Positions 1 to 8,673 of a stretch of 64,000 nt of DNA are shown here, in pieces (the first letter of the stretch is position 1; each line of letters starts with the position of its first letter). The notes under the pieces are model-generated. The model did not search any database, had not been told where the DNA came from, and worked only from the letters and a program-made list of their open reading frames with translations. The position numbers and the translations under genes were made by a program. Source of the DNA: Stygiobacter sp043807765 (GTDB taxonomy: Bacteria > Bacteroidota > Ignavibacteria > Ignavibacteriales > Melioribacteraceae); assembly GCA_043807765.1 (NCBI GenBank), contig JAZDFQ010000094.1, positions 1 through 64,000 on the forward strand. The letters are read 5' to 3'.

Positions 1-144
1 TTGTGTGGTTATAAATTTCAGTTGCAAAAGTTAGTAGCTTTTTGAGTGTAGTTAACAAAGTGTATTAATAAATAAATCATCGGCATTGGTTCTCAAAGTT
101 GCATTGCTTTTTTGGGCGGCGGCTTAAAAACCACGCCGTTATAC
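1..144 (+). other. attC-like integron site, 5' end outside the window
   Basis: This is the 3' part of a cassette recombination site. A GC-rich arm (GGGCGGCGGCTTA, about 114-126) plays the part of L', and the core GTTATAC at 138-144 is the R' site. The last bases, GTTATACCGTT (138-148), are the exact reverse complement of the 11 nt after the next gene (1065-1075), as expected when a cassette carries the two halves of its own site at its ends. The segment 2-126 is also strongly similar to the minus strand of about 23190-23315, at the end of the second island. Confidence 0.65.
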
Positions 145-157
145 CGTTGAGATTATT

Positions 158-1036
158 ATGAGTGACTTTTTAGGATTAAGTATAGCATCTATAATTGCTA
201 TTGTTGCGGCAGCGGCATCCTTCCTAGAAAAATGGAAGGAAAACAAGATTAGTCATAAAAAGAATTATTATAATCTTTCAACTTTTGTTGCAATATCTTT
301 AGGAATTGTTATGGCCTTTTTATCCGGATACAATTCGATTAATGATAAAAAAGAAAGTGATAAGCGTGCTAATGAATTTCAATCTGATTTACAGAAAAAA
401 AGTAACTTGATTATTAGTATTGAAGAGGAGAATAAACAAGAGACAAAACGTTTAAATGATTCTCTTTCTTTCGCTAAAACAAAAATTATAAATCTTCAAG
501 AAGAAATAAATGAAAATATTATTGGCAGTCTAAACCCTTGTTTTATTGTTTTTCAAACTTCTTCTGATAAAAAGGGGTATACTGTAATAGTTAACGAAGG
601 AGAAAAACCAATCCTTGGCTTAGATATTTATATAACCGACTTTAATGAAATGATGAAATGTAAGCAATCATTACGAATCGATAATCTTATAATAGATGAG
701 CCGTGTTATAAGAACTGCACGAAAGTTCTCAATTATCCTTTACTGAGACCCGGACCTGTAGGTGTGTTGGATTATTCATTACCAGAGACAAAAGATGAAT
801 TTATGTTTGAGATTAGATTTATATATAATAGAAATATAGAATACTTAGAACAACTGATCTGCAAAAGAAATGGGAAGGATATTAAATGTTTAGCTCGCTT
901 ATTAGTTTCAAAAAATAATAAATATGAATTTCTAAAAATTATTAATCCGAGTAAGGTTGATTGGAAAGTAGATTTCGATAAACTTTTTAATATTCCTCGA
1001 ACTCAGAGAGCTTTTGCTCCTATCTTTTGGAGATGA
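158..1036 (+). CDS. Hypothetical membrane protein with coiled coil (cassette 1)
   Basis: A 292-residue protein that I do not recognise. Two hydrophobic segments lie near the N terminus (about residues 4-22 and 43-60). They are followed by a charged, Glu/Lys-rich coiled-coil stretch (about 65-120) and a soluble C-terminal domain with several cysteines, including Cys-Tyr-Lys-Asn-Cys near residue 185. The start ATG lies 14 bases after the R' core of the upstream attC-like site, and the stop is followed about 30 bases later by the complementary R'' core, so this is a single-gene integron cassette. The base composition is more AT-rich than the core genes. Function is unknown; membrane anchorage with a cytoplasmic or periplasmic sensor domain is inference. 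Confidence 0.7.
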   Translation: MSDFLGLSIASIIAIVAAAASFLEKWKENKISHKKNYYNLSTFVAISLGIVMAFLSGYNSINDKKESDKRANEFQSDLQKKSNLIISIEEENKQETKRLNDSLSFAKTKIINLQEEINENIIGSLNPCFIVFQTSSDKKGYTVIVNEGEKPILGLDIYITDFNEMMKCKQSLRIDNLIIDEPCYKNCTKVLNYPLLRPGPVGVLDYSLPETKDEFMFEIRFIYNRNIEYLEQLICKRNGKDIKCLARLLVSKNNKYEFLKIINPSKVDWKVDFDKLFNIPRTQRAFAPIFWR

Positions 1037-1064
1037 AAGAATAGTAGTTGTTTTTTAAAATTAA

Positions 1065-1259
1065 AACGGTATAACCCGCGTCTCAGCCCGACCTCGATTG
1101 TCATCGAGGTCGTTGTGAAGGGTAATTGGATTAAGTTTTACAAACAAAGTAGTTTGTTCAAAGCTGATTGCAGTACTAAGCTAAATATTTAATAAACAAT
1201 CGTTGACAGTTCTTGTCCGTTCGTTTCTTGTCGGCGGGCTAAACGCAACGTCGTTAGGT
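1065..1259 (+). other. attC-like site of cassette 1
   Basis: R'' is GGTATAAC (1068-1075) inside AACGGTATAAC (1065-1075), the exact reverse complement of 138-148. L'' is GCGTCTCAGCCC (1078-1089) and L' is GGGCTAAACGC (1236-1246); these pair with one unpaired base, like the extrahelical base of genuine attC sites. R' is GTTAGGT (1253-1259) and fits the consensus GTTRRRY. The spacer carries a perfect small hairpin at 1091-1110. The total length of about 195 bp is at the long end but compatible with VCR-type sites. Confidence 0.7.
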
Positions 1260-1274
1260 GCAAGAGTATAATAA

Positions 1275-2057
1275 ATGGATATATGGAAATATTTAAAACG
1301 TATTAATTACTCTGGAGAAATTAATACCAATATTAATGTCTTAAATAGACTACAATTTTCACATTTAATGACCGTCCCATTTGAAAACATAGATATTCAA
1401 TGTAAAGTTATAATAGAATTAGAAAACTCCTATTATAAAATTGTAAATAACAAAAGAGGTGGTTTTTGTTATGAATTGAATTATTCCTTTTATCAATTGT
1501 TAAAAGAAATTGGATTTGAAGTAAAAATGATTTCTGCAAGAGTTTTTTCTAATGAGAATAATGAATTTGGTCCTGAGTATGATCATATGGCACTTATCGC
1601 CACAATAAAAACTAAAGAGTATTTAGTTGATGTAGGATTTGGTGAATTTTCTCTTTATCCGTTAGTGTTGGAATTGAACGTAATCCAAAATGATCCAAGA
1701 GGAGATTTCAGAATTGAACAATATGATGATGAATATTTGATGGTAAAGAAAATGAATCATTCAAATACATTTTTGGCAGAATATATTTTTTCTACTAGAG
1801 AAAGGGACATTAAGGAATTTCATCAAATGTGTAAATATCATCAAACAAATATTAAATCACATTTCACGCAAAAACTAATCTGTTCACTCGCGACTGTTGA
1901 TGGTAGGGTAACCATTTCTGATAGAACTTTTAAAAAAACAATGAACGGAGTTGTGACTGAACAGAACTTAAAAAATGAAGAAGAAATTAGACTAATACTA
2001 TATAACGATTTTAATATAAAGATTGCACCCCACCTGCAACTCAAACCGACTGCTTAA
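1275..2057 (+). CDS. Arylamine N-acetyltransferase (cassette 2)
   Basis: A 260-residue member of the arylamine N-acetyltransferase (NAT) family, which transfers acetyl from acetyl-CoA to arylamines and hydrazines in the cytoplasm and can inactivate aromatic amine or hydrazide compounds. The Cys-His-Asp triad is visible: Cys65 in RGGFCYELN, His104 in EYDHMAL and Asp119 in LVDVGFGE. Length matches the family (about 250-280). It is the sole gene of an integron-like cassette beginning at 1254. The last residues run into the R''/L'' arm of the attC-like site, so the C terminus is partly encoded by the recombination site. A detoxification role fits typical cassette cargo; the substrate is unknown. 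Confidence 0.88.
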   Translation: MDIWKYLKRINYSGEINTNINVLNRLQFSHLMTVPFENIDIQCKVIIELENSYYKIVNNKRGGFCYELNYSFYQLLKEIGFEVKMISARVFSNENNEFGPEYDHMALIATIKTKEYLVDVGFGEFSLYPLVLELNVIQNDPRGDFRIEQYDDEYLMVKKMNHSNTFLAEYIFSTRERDIKEFHQMCKYHQTNIKSHFTQKLICSLATVDGRVTISDRTFKKTMNGVVTEQNLKNEEEIRLILYNDFNIKIAPHLQLKPTA

Positions 2058-2190
2058 ACCGGCCGGATTATTTGTAGTTTGGCTTTGTAGTGTTTTTGAA
2101 AGATAGAAGCAACTAACTAACATAAACGGTAAATCATGGCATTGGTAGCGTAAACCTTGCACAGCGGTTTTAGTTACCACGCCGTTATAC
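2025..2190 (+). other. attC-like site of cassette 2
   Basis: R'' appears as ACCCCAC (2027-2033), one mismatch from RYYYAAC, within GCACC..., and is roughly complementary to the cassette opening GTTAGGTGC at 1253-1261. L'' GCAACTCAAACCGAC (2036-2050) pairs with L' GCGGTTTTAGTTAC (2164-2177). R' is GTTATAC (2184-2190). The 5' arm overlaps the end of the acetyltransferase gene. The 3' half resembles the site at the window start. Confidence 0.62.
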
Positions 2191-2224
2191 CGATTAGTTA
2201 TGAAATTACACAAGGGATAATACT

Positions 2225-2833
2225 ATGACTACAAAAGAACGACAGTTTCTTTGGGGTTTATCATTTGGTGTTGCCTTCCTCGCTATTGCTGGTGTCTTTT
2301 GGTTGGGATTAGGTGTAAGTAGCATTCTGAAATCAAGCACAGATTGGCATGTGTGGTCTTTGTTAACTTTTGTTCAGTGTGGTGTGTTGGGTTGTTCAAT
2401 CTGGGCGGCAATTATTCTTAGGCGTCGTTCTGATTTTACAAGAAAAGATATCCGGCAAGGTAGTGAGCTACAACGGCTGAAAGAGAGACATATTCGTTCA
2501 AAATTTTTATGGATAACATTAGGTCAGACACTTTTAGTTGTATTTATTGTATGGCAATGTATAAGAATGAATATGCTAGATCAAATATGGCCATTAATTA
2601 GTTTATTAATTAGTCTTCACTTTATCCCACTATCGAAACTATTTAATGTTCGAGCATATAGTATAGCCGGATTAGCCGGGTCAGTTATTTCTCTTGTTGC
2701 GATCATTGGCTTGTTTAAGCCATATACTCTTTTTTACCTTGGTGTATGTATGGCATTAGTTATGTGGCTTTCGGCAGTTTATATATTTATTAATGCTGAT
2801 AAAATTACAGCTAGAGCTACGCAAGATAAATAA
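2225..2833 (+). CDS. Hypothetical multi-pass membrane protein (cassette 3)
   Basis: A 202-residue protein with about six hydrophobic segments arranged as pairs (near residues 10-34, 45-65, 95-113, 120-135, 143-163 and 168-190) and short charged loops, one of them rich in Arg/Lys (about 66-95). No family is recognised. A purine-rich ribosome site (AAGGGA) precedes the ATG. The stop codon TAA is the first part of the 13-nt R'' element at 2831-2843, which is exactly complementary to 2184-2196 before the gene, so the gene and its recombination site are fused end to end. Integral membrane location is clear; function is unknown. Confidence 0.7.
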   Translation: MTTKERQFLWGLSFGVAFLAIAGVFWLGLGVSSILKSSTDWHVWSLLTFVQCGVLGCSIWAAIILRRRSDFTRKDIRQGSELQRLKERHIRSKFLWITLGQTLLVVFIVWQCIRMNMLDQIWPLISLLISLHFIPLSKLFNVRAYSIAGLAGSVISLVAIIGLFKPYTLFYLGVCMALVMWLSAVYIFINADKITARATQDK

Positions 2834-3181
2834 TCGGTATAACCCGCAACTCTAAGCTACTTCTTTAAGTATTGCGGCATTTAAGTAATTAAAAATAGTG
2901 TAGCATAAATAAGTTGCTCTTTAAATTCAGTGACAAAATAAAATTATCACTCATCACACGTATTTGTATTAGCAATTGTCATTCTGAGCGAAGAATCCAT
3001 AAATAGCATTTTGAATCAAAATTGAGATTCTTCATTTCACCGCGTTCCATTCAGAATGACAACATGCGTAAAGTAAGTTAATAAATAATTATTGGCGTTT
3101 TGTTTTACAAAACGGCATTGCTGCCCCGCAAAAAGAGTGGTGTAAATTCTGGACTGCCGCTTAAACACCACGTCTTTAAGC
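2831..3181 (+). other. attC-like site of cassette 3, enlarged by an insertion
   Basis: R'' TAATCGGTATAAC (2831-2843) is the exact reverse complement of 2184-2196. L'' is GCAACTCTAAGC (2846-2857) and L' is GCTTAAACACC (about 3159-3169). The R' core is TTAAGC (3176-3181), with T replacing the usual first G. At about 350 bp the site is roughly twice as long as its neighbours because it contains a separate palindromic repeat (2978-3060). This interval of more than 300 bases holds no credible gene. Confidence 0.6.
2978..3060. repeat. Palindromic repeat inserted in attC-like site
   Basis: The element opens with GTCATTCTGAGCGAAGAATC and closes with the near reverse complement (GATTCTTC ... TTCAGAATGAC), giving an 83-bp imperfect palindrome. 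This motif type is a common dispersed hairpin repeat in FCB-group and other bacterial genomes (from general knowledge). It sits between L'' and L' of the cassette 3 site, which explains that site's size. Confidence 0.7.
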
Positions 3182-3217
3182 AGCTTTATAATCATCTAAA
3201 TAAGAGAAGGCTAAACG

Positions 3218-3598
3218 ATGTCTCATACAATCATTTACAATAAATCAGAACACCTCATTGAAATGAAGGTTCAAGAAGAATTGGCTTTGGATGAAGTAAA
3301 AGAAATGGTGTTAGAATCAACATTAATTGCGAAGGAGAATAATTGCCATTTATTCCTTACTGATTTTCGGGAAGCGAAAATAAAATTGTCAACTTTTGAT
3401 ATTTATGATTTACCCAAAAAAATATCTGACTTAATATCTTCCGGCGATCTTGAATCTCATCGCCTTAAGCGGGCAATTGTTGCGCCAATAAATTCAATAG
3501 ACCTTCGTTTCTTTGAAACAGTAACTGTCAATAGCGGGCAAAATGCAAAACTATTTTACGATGTTGATGAAGCTAGAAAATGGTTGTTGAAAACATAA
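3218..3598 (+). CDS. SpoIIAA/STAS-like domain protein (cassette 4)
   Basis: A 126-residue soluble protein whose strand-helix pattern and motif (a hydrophobic strand followed by TDFREAKI near residue 48) resemble the SpoIIAA-like/STAS family of small regulatory or lipid-binding domains found in FCB genomes. No catalytic residues are expected. A GAGAAGG ribosome site precedes the ATG. It is the single gene of a cassette that opens at about 3176 and is followed by the R'' core GCCTAAC at 3603-3609. Family assignment is moderate; the function could be anti-sigma antagonism or an unknown role. Confidence 0.6.
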   Translation: MSHTIIYNKSEHLIEMKVQEELALDEVKEMVLESTLIAKENNCHLFLTDFREAKIKLSTFDIYDLPKKISDLISSGDLESHRLKRAIVAPINSIDLRFFETVTVNSGQNAKLFYDVDEARKWLLKT

Positions 3599-3602
3599 CA
3601 CG

Positions 3603-3623
3603 GCCTAACCCGCTTCTAAGCCC
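3603..3623 (+). other. attC half-site (R''-L'') of cassette 4
   Basis: R'' GCCTAAC (3603-3609) fits the consensus RYYYAAC, and L'' GCTTCTAAGCCC (3612-3623) matches the L'' of the other sites. I cannot find a matching L'-R' half before the next gene, so the array seems to end here with a truncated or diverged site. Confidence 0.5.
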
Positions 3624-3741
3624 ACCTTCTGTAAAGTACTGGAGTAAACTAGCACTCGAATGGGTCGTAGTAGTTCTTTAATTATTAGTTGTTTTGCAAA
3701 GTGTAAAAGTCGAATTTCCGGCTGGAAATTTTTGGTGATTA

Positions 3742-4206
3742 ATGAAAACATTGAAAAATAATACGCAAATCTTTCTCATATTCTCTGCAATAGTTGTATT
3801 TATACTCTTCTTAAATCTGGTATTGGACATATATCCGGTACTAAGTTTCTTAAAGTTCATGGAGAGTGAGAAGTATTATTGGACAATCCCGATAACAGTT
3901 TTATTCCTTTGCGGGTTCTGGCTCTTTGATAGATATATGAGGAGAAAAATTATTAACGAAAGAGTAGAAATATTTAATGCAACTATACGCACAGTACAAG
4001 ATATACTGCAGAACTCAACATCTTCGCTTCAGCTATTAATACTTGATATGAAAGATGAAGGTGTGCGAGAAGAAATAATAGTGAATGCCGAAAAGAATAT
4101 CGAGGAATTCAAAAAAGTTGTAAACGCCTTAGCGGCAATAGACCCAAAGACAATAGAATTAAAAGAACTGAATAAGAGTTTATCAATAATAAAAATGGAT
4201 CAGTAG
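3742..4206 (+). CDS. Small membrane protein with helical cytoplasmic tail
   Basis: A 154-residue protein with two transmembrane segments (about residues 8-28 and 45-64), then a basic boundary (RYMRRK) and a long helical region containing TVQDILQNSTSSLQLL. This helical region resembles the dimerisation helix pair of sensor kinases but lacks a phosphorylatable histidine and an ATPase domain. It may be a degenerate or scaffold membrane sensor. The start ATG has only a weak ribosome site. It lies between the cassette array and the GWxTD operon; no complete attC site follows, so its cassette status is uncertain. Confidence 0.55.
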   Translation: MKTLKNNTQIFLIFSAIVVFILFLNLVLDIYPVLSFLKFMESEKYYWTIPITVLFLCGFWLFDRYMRRKIINERVEIFNATIRTVQDILQNSTSSLQLLILDMKDEGVREEIIVNAEKNIEEFKKVVNALAAIDPKTIELKELNKSLSIIKMDQ

Positions 4207-4394
4207 TTAATTCCGGTACTTACACTGATATTGGGGCAATTCAAAACATCTCTTCTCCGTAAAATGGTGTTTATGTTATACACTACGGCATATAAAATTA
4301 CCTTGACAATATTTCCGAGAAAAACGTTATTGCTTAAAGCTTATTGCAGTACTTAAACTAAATATTGTTTTGCAAACTTCTTGTTGGAGGGTGT

Positions 4395-6632
4395 ATGATA
4401 AAAAGAATACTGTTATTGGTTCTCATTTCATCTGTTTACTTCTGCCAAACTTCACTAAACTCAAATTACCTAAATGCGGTTGAATTATTAAAAGTGAAGG
4501 ACACTTTAAAAGCTCTTCAGTATTTTAAACTTGTTGAGCAAGATGATTCGATCGCAGATGCAAGTTTTCAAATTGCTATGATACTCAAGAACAACAATGA
4601 TTATTACAAGATGAACGAAGCCGATGATTTTTTCAAGAGGGCGATTGATAAAGACCCGAACAATGTTAAGTATAGACTTGAGTATGGAAAATATCTGGAA
4701 ATGGTTGATGTGAAAGTGAGAGATGATCTTACAACAAAAAAACGCGCAAATGAACAGTACAGTGAGATACTGAAGATTAATGCGAACAACTCACCTGCAC
4801 TTTATCAAATAGGGCGATTAAAATTCAGAGAATTTGTAGAATACAATAAATCATATCGGCAAGAAGATCTCGCTTCTTTAAATACTTTTTTGAAGGTTAA
4901 CATTAATGATCCGGATCTGACCGCTACACAGAAAGAATTGCTAGAACTAGATGATGAAGCGAGCACCGCATCAATGCTTACAACAGCAAAACAAAGAGAC
5001 AAAGTCCGCAGACTCCAATGGCAAGCGCAATTCGACCATAAAGGCAGCTATGAAAAATATGCAGAAGACATTTTTGGTGAGGCTGAGCAAAATCTAAACG
5101 ATGCCATTTCCGCAGATTCCAGTAATTACGATGCTTTTAAAATACTTGCTGAGCTCTACTTAGAAGCAGCACGATATAATGAGGGAATGAAAACGATAAG
5201 TGCGTTAGTGAAACATAAAAAGACAGATTATGACGCTTACTTGCGCCAAGGGTTGATTGCTTATAAGCTGGGGGATAATGAGCAATCTTTTAGCTCATTT
5301 CAAAAAGCTTTAATGCTTATGCCGAAAGATGTAAAAGATGTTTACATAGAAAGCAGTGTTAAAATATTACTCAGTTCGCTGATAGAAAAAAGAATGTTAT
5401 CAGAAGATGAGACCAAATTATTAGTAAGTAGTTATTGGAATCCGTATGATCCCTTATTATTAACAAAATATAATGAAAGGCTATTAGAACATTTTTCAAG
5501 AGTAAGCTATGCCAACTTGAGGTTTGGTGTTGAAGCACTGAAAATAGTGGGGTGGCAGACAGATAGAGGTGAATCATTGATTAGATATGGATTCCCGATG
5601 AAAAGAATAAGATTAAGACCTTGGTATTCAGAGGGTATTGTGATAAAGACAGATGTCTGGTACTATCCGGATTTTACTTTTGCGTTTACAGATCAATTTA
5701 TGAACAACAATTATATTTTTAATAATCCATCTGCAGAAGCCGGGACTACACCGCAAGCGTTCGAGGATACTGATCATTTAGTTAAGAAAGAGCTTCGCTA
5801 TTCCAAACCGGAAACGTATTCTCCTAACTTCAAAGGACCGATATTTAGAGTTCCATATAAAGCATATCAGTTTGCTGCTTTAGACAAAAACAAAACCGAT
5901 GTGTACGTTAGCTATCAAATCAATTATGAAGATACGGCAACAACCAAAGAACAATTCAGCCAAGGTTACGATGTGGGATTATTCTTTAGCGATGGCGGCT
6001 TTAACAGAAAATTTGATAAGAAACAAACCGTTGCTTATAATGAAAGAAGCGGCGCTCAATACAATCATTCGGTTTTAATGCAGACGGTTCCTCAAAATGG
6101 AAATTTGGCATTCGAGCTAATGAGAAAGAAAGATAGCGGTGTTGCATCCTATCATGGTAAATTTTCTGTTAAGAGTTTTAGAGGTAATGAACTAGAAATA
6201 AGCGATTTGCTCCTCTCGAAGGAATTAGAACTTGAGAAAAAATTAGAAGGAGCGATTCAAAGGAAAAATATTTCTGCTGTTGCTAATCCAACAAGCCGGT
6301 TTAACAGCAAAGACCAGATTTATCTTTACTACGAAGTTTATAATTTGGGTAAGAAGAACGACTACACGGATTTCGAGCAAAAGCTTACTATCCAAAAGAA
6401 AGAGGATGGAACTTGGGGCGCTGTATTGAATGCGGTTGGATTAGATGGAAAAGGAAATAAGGTAACTCTAACTTCAAATTATCAAACGGAAGAGCAAGAC
6501 CCACAGATGTATCTTCAGTTAGACATGAGCAAATATGACGCGGGTAATTATTTAATAACAGTTTCGATCAAAGATAAAAATTCCGGCAAATCTATAAGCA
6601 CAAGTTCAGAATTAGCTTGGGGTGAACAATGA
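4395..6632 (+). CDS. GWxTD domain-containing secreted protein 1
   Basis: The start at 4395 is chosen because a strong ribosome site (GGAGGG) precedes this ATG and the protein then opens with a signal peptide (MIKRILLLVLISS...); an upstream TTG at 4365 is less likely. The 745-residue protein has TPR-like helical repeats in the first half and the signature GWQTDRG at about residues 386-392, followed by a beta-rich C-terminal half. GWxTD proteins are typical of Ignavibacteria and related groups; their role is unknown, possibly in an envelope complex. The stop overlaps the start of a paralogue by 4 bases (ATGA), so the two are translationally coupled. Confidence 0.88.
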   Translation: MIKRILLLVLISSVYFCQTSLNSNYLNAVELLKVKDTLKALQYFKLVEQDDSIADASFQIAMILKNNNDYYKMNEADDFFKRAIDKDPNNVKYRLEYGKYLEMVDVKVRDDLTTKKRANEQYSEILKINANNSPALYQIGRLKFREFVEYNKSYRQEDLASLNTFLKVNINDPDLTATQKELLELDDEASTASMLTTAKQRDKVRRLQWQAQFDHKGSYEKYAEDIFGEAEQNLNDAISADSSNYDAFKILAELYLEAARYNEGMKTISALVKHKKTDYDAYLRQGLIAYKLGDNEQSFSSFQKALMLMPKDVKDVYIESSVKILLSSLIEKRMLSEDETKLLVSSYWNPYDPLLLTKYNERLLEHFSRVSYANLRFGVEALKIVGWQTDRGESLIRYGFPMKRIRLRPWYSEGIVIKTDVWYYPDFTFAFTDQFMNNNYIFNNPSAEAGTTPQAFEDTDHLVKKELRYSKPETYSPNFKGPIFRVPYKAYQFAALDKNKTDVYVSYQINYEDTATTKEQFSQGYDVGLFFSDGGFNRKFDKKQTVAYNERSGAQYNHSVLMQTVPQNGNLAFELMRKKDSGVASYHGKFSVKSFRGNELEISDLLLSKELELEKKLEGAIQRKNISAVANPTSRFNSKDQIYLYYEVYNLGKKNDYTDFEQKLTIQKKEDGTWGAVLNAVGLDGKGNKVTLTSNYQTEEQDPQMYLQLDMSKYDAGNYLITVSIKDKNSGKSISTSSELAWGEQ

Positions 6633-8665
6633 AAGCAGTACAAAAAATTTCTTTGCTGTTATGTCTTTTCCTTACTGCGACTATAGCGCAAACTTACCGT
6701 CCTTCGTACAAAACGGAAAAAATTGATACTGTCCAACTTAGAATAAAACAATTAGAAGAGTCGCTTAGAGAAAAACGTGACGCGGCTACTTACTATGAGC
6801 TGGCCAAAATTTACTGGACACAAAGTTCCTACGAAATGAGGAATAAAGCCTTTGACTATGCATATTATGCTGTTGCCGAAGATGAAAAAAATATTAAATA
6901 CAGATACTCCTATGCTGATTTGTGCCGGAGTTTTTCAAAATTTGAAGCTAGAGACCAATGGGAAGAAATATTAGAGATAGACAGCACCCAAATTCCGGCG
7001 TTGTTAAACTTAGCTGAATACAGTGCCCGGGAGTTTTTCGAGTGGGATAAGTCTTACAGAAATTTGGGAGTAACTTTAGCTCCGCTACAAAAATGGGCAG
7101 ATGAAGATTACATTGAAGCTGTTAAGTATTACGAACGAGCTTTAAGAATAGATTCTACTAATTATGACTTGTGCTTGAAAGTTGCTTTGTTCTTCGAAAA
7201 GAATAACAAACCAAGATTGGCAATTAAACATTTGGAAAGATTAGCAAGTCTTAATAAAGCTGATAAAGATGTTTATTTAGCTCTAGGATTGGTTTACTAT
7301 CACACTGATGATTTTCAAAAAAGCTTTGAGAATTATTCCAAAGCATTACCCTATATGTCAAAATATGAATATGAAGATTATACCTATAACTCTGTGAAGT
7401 TGATATTAAATAAAGACTTTGAAAAAATGGGACGTAAAACAGAAGCAGAAATGAAGGAATATATCTCTTACTACTGGAATGAAAAAGATCCACTTAGGAT
7501 GACAAAATATAATGAGCGTTTACTTGAACATTATAGCAGAGTTGCATATGCAAACCTAAATTTTGCCGAGCCGTTAAGAAATTTAGTGGGTTGGAAGACG
7601 GACAGAGGCGTAATTGTTGTTAGGTATGGCGAGCCGTTATATCGAATGAGAATTAGACCGCAAATTGGTGGCAATAACTCAGTTGCAGCTAGTGGAAGGC
7701 TAATTCATGCTAGTGCTGCCAAACAAGAGCTATGGCAGTTACCCGGCTTTTCTGTTGCGTTTGAAGATAGGTCTTATAGCGGTTCTTATAGATTAAGTTG
7801 GAATAACTATGAATATATCAACGCAAAAAATAGTAAAGACCCAACTTTATATTTCCCAAAGTTTAATGGACCAGCTTTTGAACTTAAACATAAAGTCTAT
7901 CAGTTTGCATCAAAGAATAAGACCAAAGTTGATGTTTATTTAACCTATGATGTTGATTTAGCGGATTCCTTATCATTACCAAAATCTTTTTCAGAAGGTT
8001 ATGATGTGAGTTTCTCTCTCTACGATGATTCTTTTAATGAAAAGATTAAATACAACAATACAGTAACGGATATTTCGCAAGTAGATAATCATTTAATCAA
8101 CACTTGCGTAATTAAGACTAAACCAACAGCCGGCAATGCTACATTTGAGATTTTAAGAAAGCAAGATCGAGGAGTTGCATCATATCACGGTAGATTCAAA
8201 AACCAGAATTTCAATACAGCTAACCTAGTATTAAGTGATTTAGTACTTTCGAAAGAAATTAAGATTGATGAACAAGTGCCGGGCGGTTTCTGGAGAAATG
8301 AATACTCAATTTTGCCAAACGTAACAAACACGTTTAGCTCAAAATCTCCGTTATACCTTTATTATGAAATCTATAATCTTAGTATGTCATCTGACAAAGA
8401 AAGTGATTTTGAGCAAACTGTTACTCTAAAACCAAAAGAAGAAGAGGGGTTCTTCGATTCAATATTAAGTACAATTGGGCTAAAGCAAAGCGAGAAAAAA
8501 TTATCGTTGACTTCCCAATACAAACTTCCAAATGCAGATCAACAAATGTATTTACAATTGGATATGAATAATTACCCTACCGGCACGTATATTCTGACTG
8601 TTACGATTAAAGATAAAAATGCAAATGAAAGCGTTAGTATGAATTCAGAATTAATATGGCAGTAA
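6629..8665 (+). CDS. GWxTD domain-containing secreted protein 2
   Basis: A 678-residue paralogue of the preceding protein with a signal peptide (MKAVQKISLLLCLFL...AQT), TPR-like helices, and the motif GWKTDRG at about residues 321-327 followed by VRYGEP. The C-terminal halves of both proteins share the segments RKxDxGVASYHG and MYLQLDM. Tandem duplication with divergence is the simplest origin. The operon continues 8 bases later with a TonB-like protein, suggesting that the trio works at the cell envelope. Confidence 0.87.
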   Translation: MKAVQKISLLLCLFLTATIAQTYRPSYKTEKIDTVQLRIKQLEESLREKRDAATYYELAKIYWTQSSYEMRNKAFDYAYYAVAEDEKNIKYRYSYADLCRSFSKFEARDQWEEILEIDSTQIPALLNLAEYSAREFFEWDKSYRNLGVTLAPLQKWADEDYIEAVKYYERALRIDSTNYDLCLKVALFFEKNNKPRLAIKHLERLASLNKADKDVYLALGLVYYHTDDFQKSFENYSKALPYMSKYEYEDYTYNSVKLILNKDFEKMGRKTEAEMKEYISYYWNEKDPLRMTKYNERLLEHYSRVAYANLNFAEPLRNLVGWKTDRGVIVVRYGEPLYRMRIRPQIGGNNSVAASGRLIHASAAKQELWQLPGFSVAFEDRSYSGSYRLSWNNYEYINAKNSKDPTLYFPKFNGPAFELKHKVYQFASKNKTKVDVYLTYDVDLADSLSLPKSFSEGYDVSFSLYDDSFNEKIKYNNTVTDISQVDNHLINTCVIKTKPTAGNATFEILRKQDRGVASYHGRFKNQNFNTANLVLSDLVLSKEIKIDEQVPGGFWRNEYSILPNVTNTFSSKSPLYLYYEIYNLSMSSDKESDFEQTVTLKPKEEEGFFDSILSTIGLKQSEKKLSLTSQYKLPNADQQMYLQLDMNNYPTGTYILTVTIKDKNANESVSMNSELIWQ

Positions 8666-8673
8666 TAGAATAA

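Noticed and set aside
3742..4206. Histidine kinase
   Set aside because: The helical tail resembles a dimerisation region but lacks a phospho-accepting histidine and the ATPase domain.
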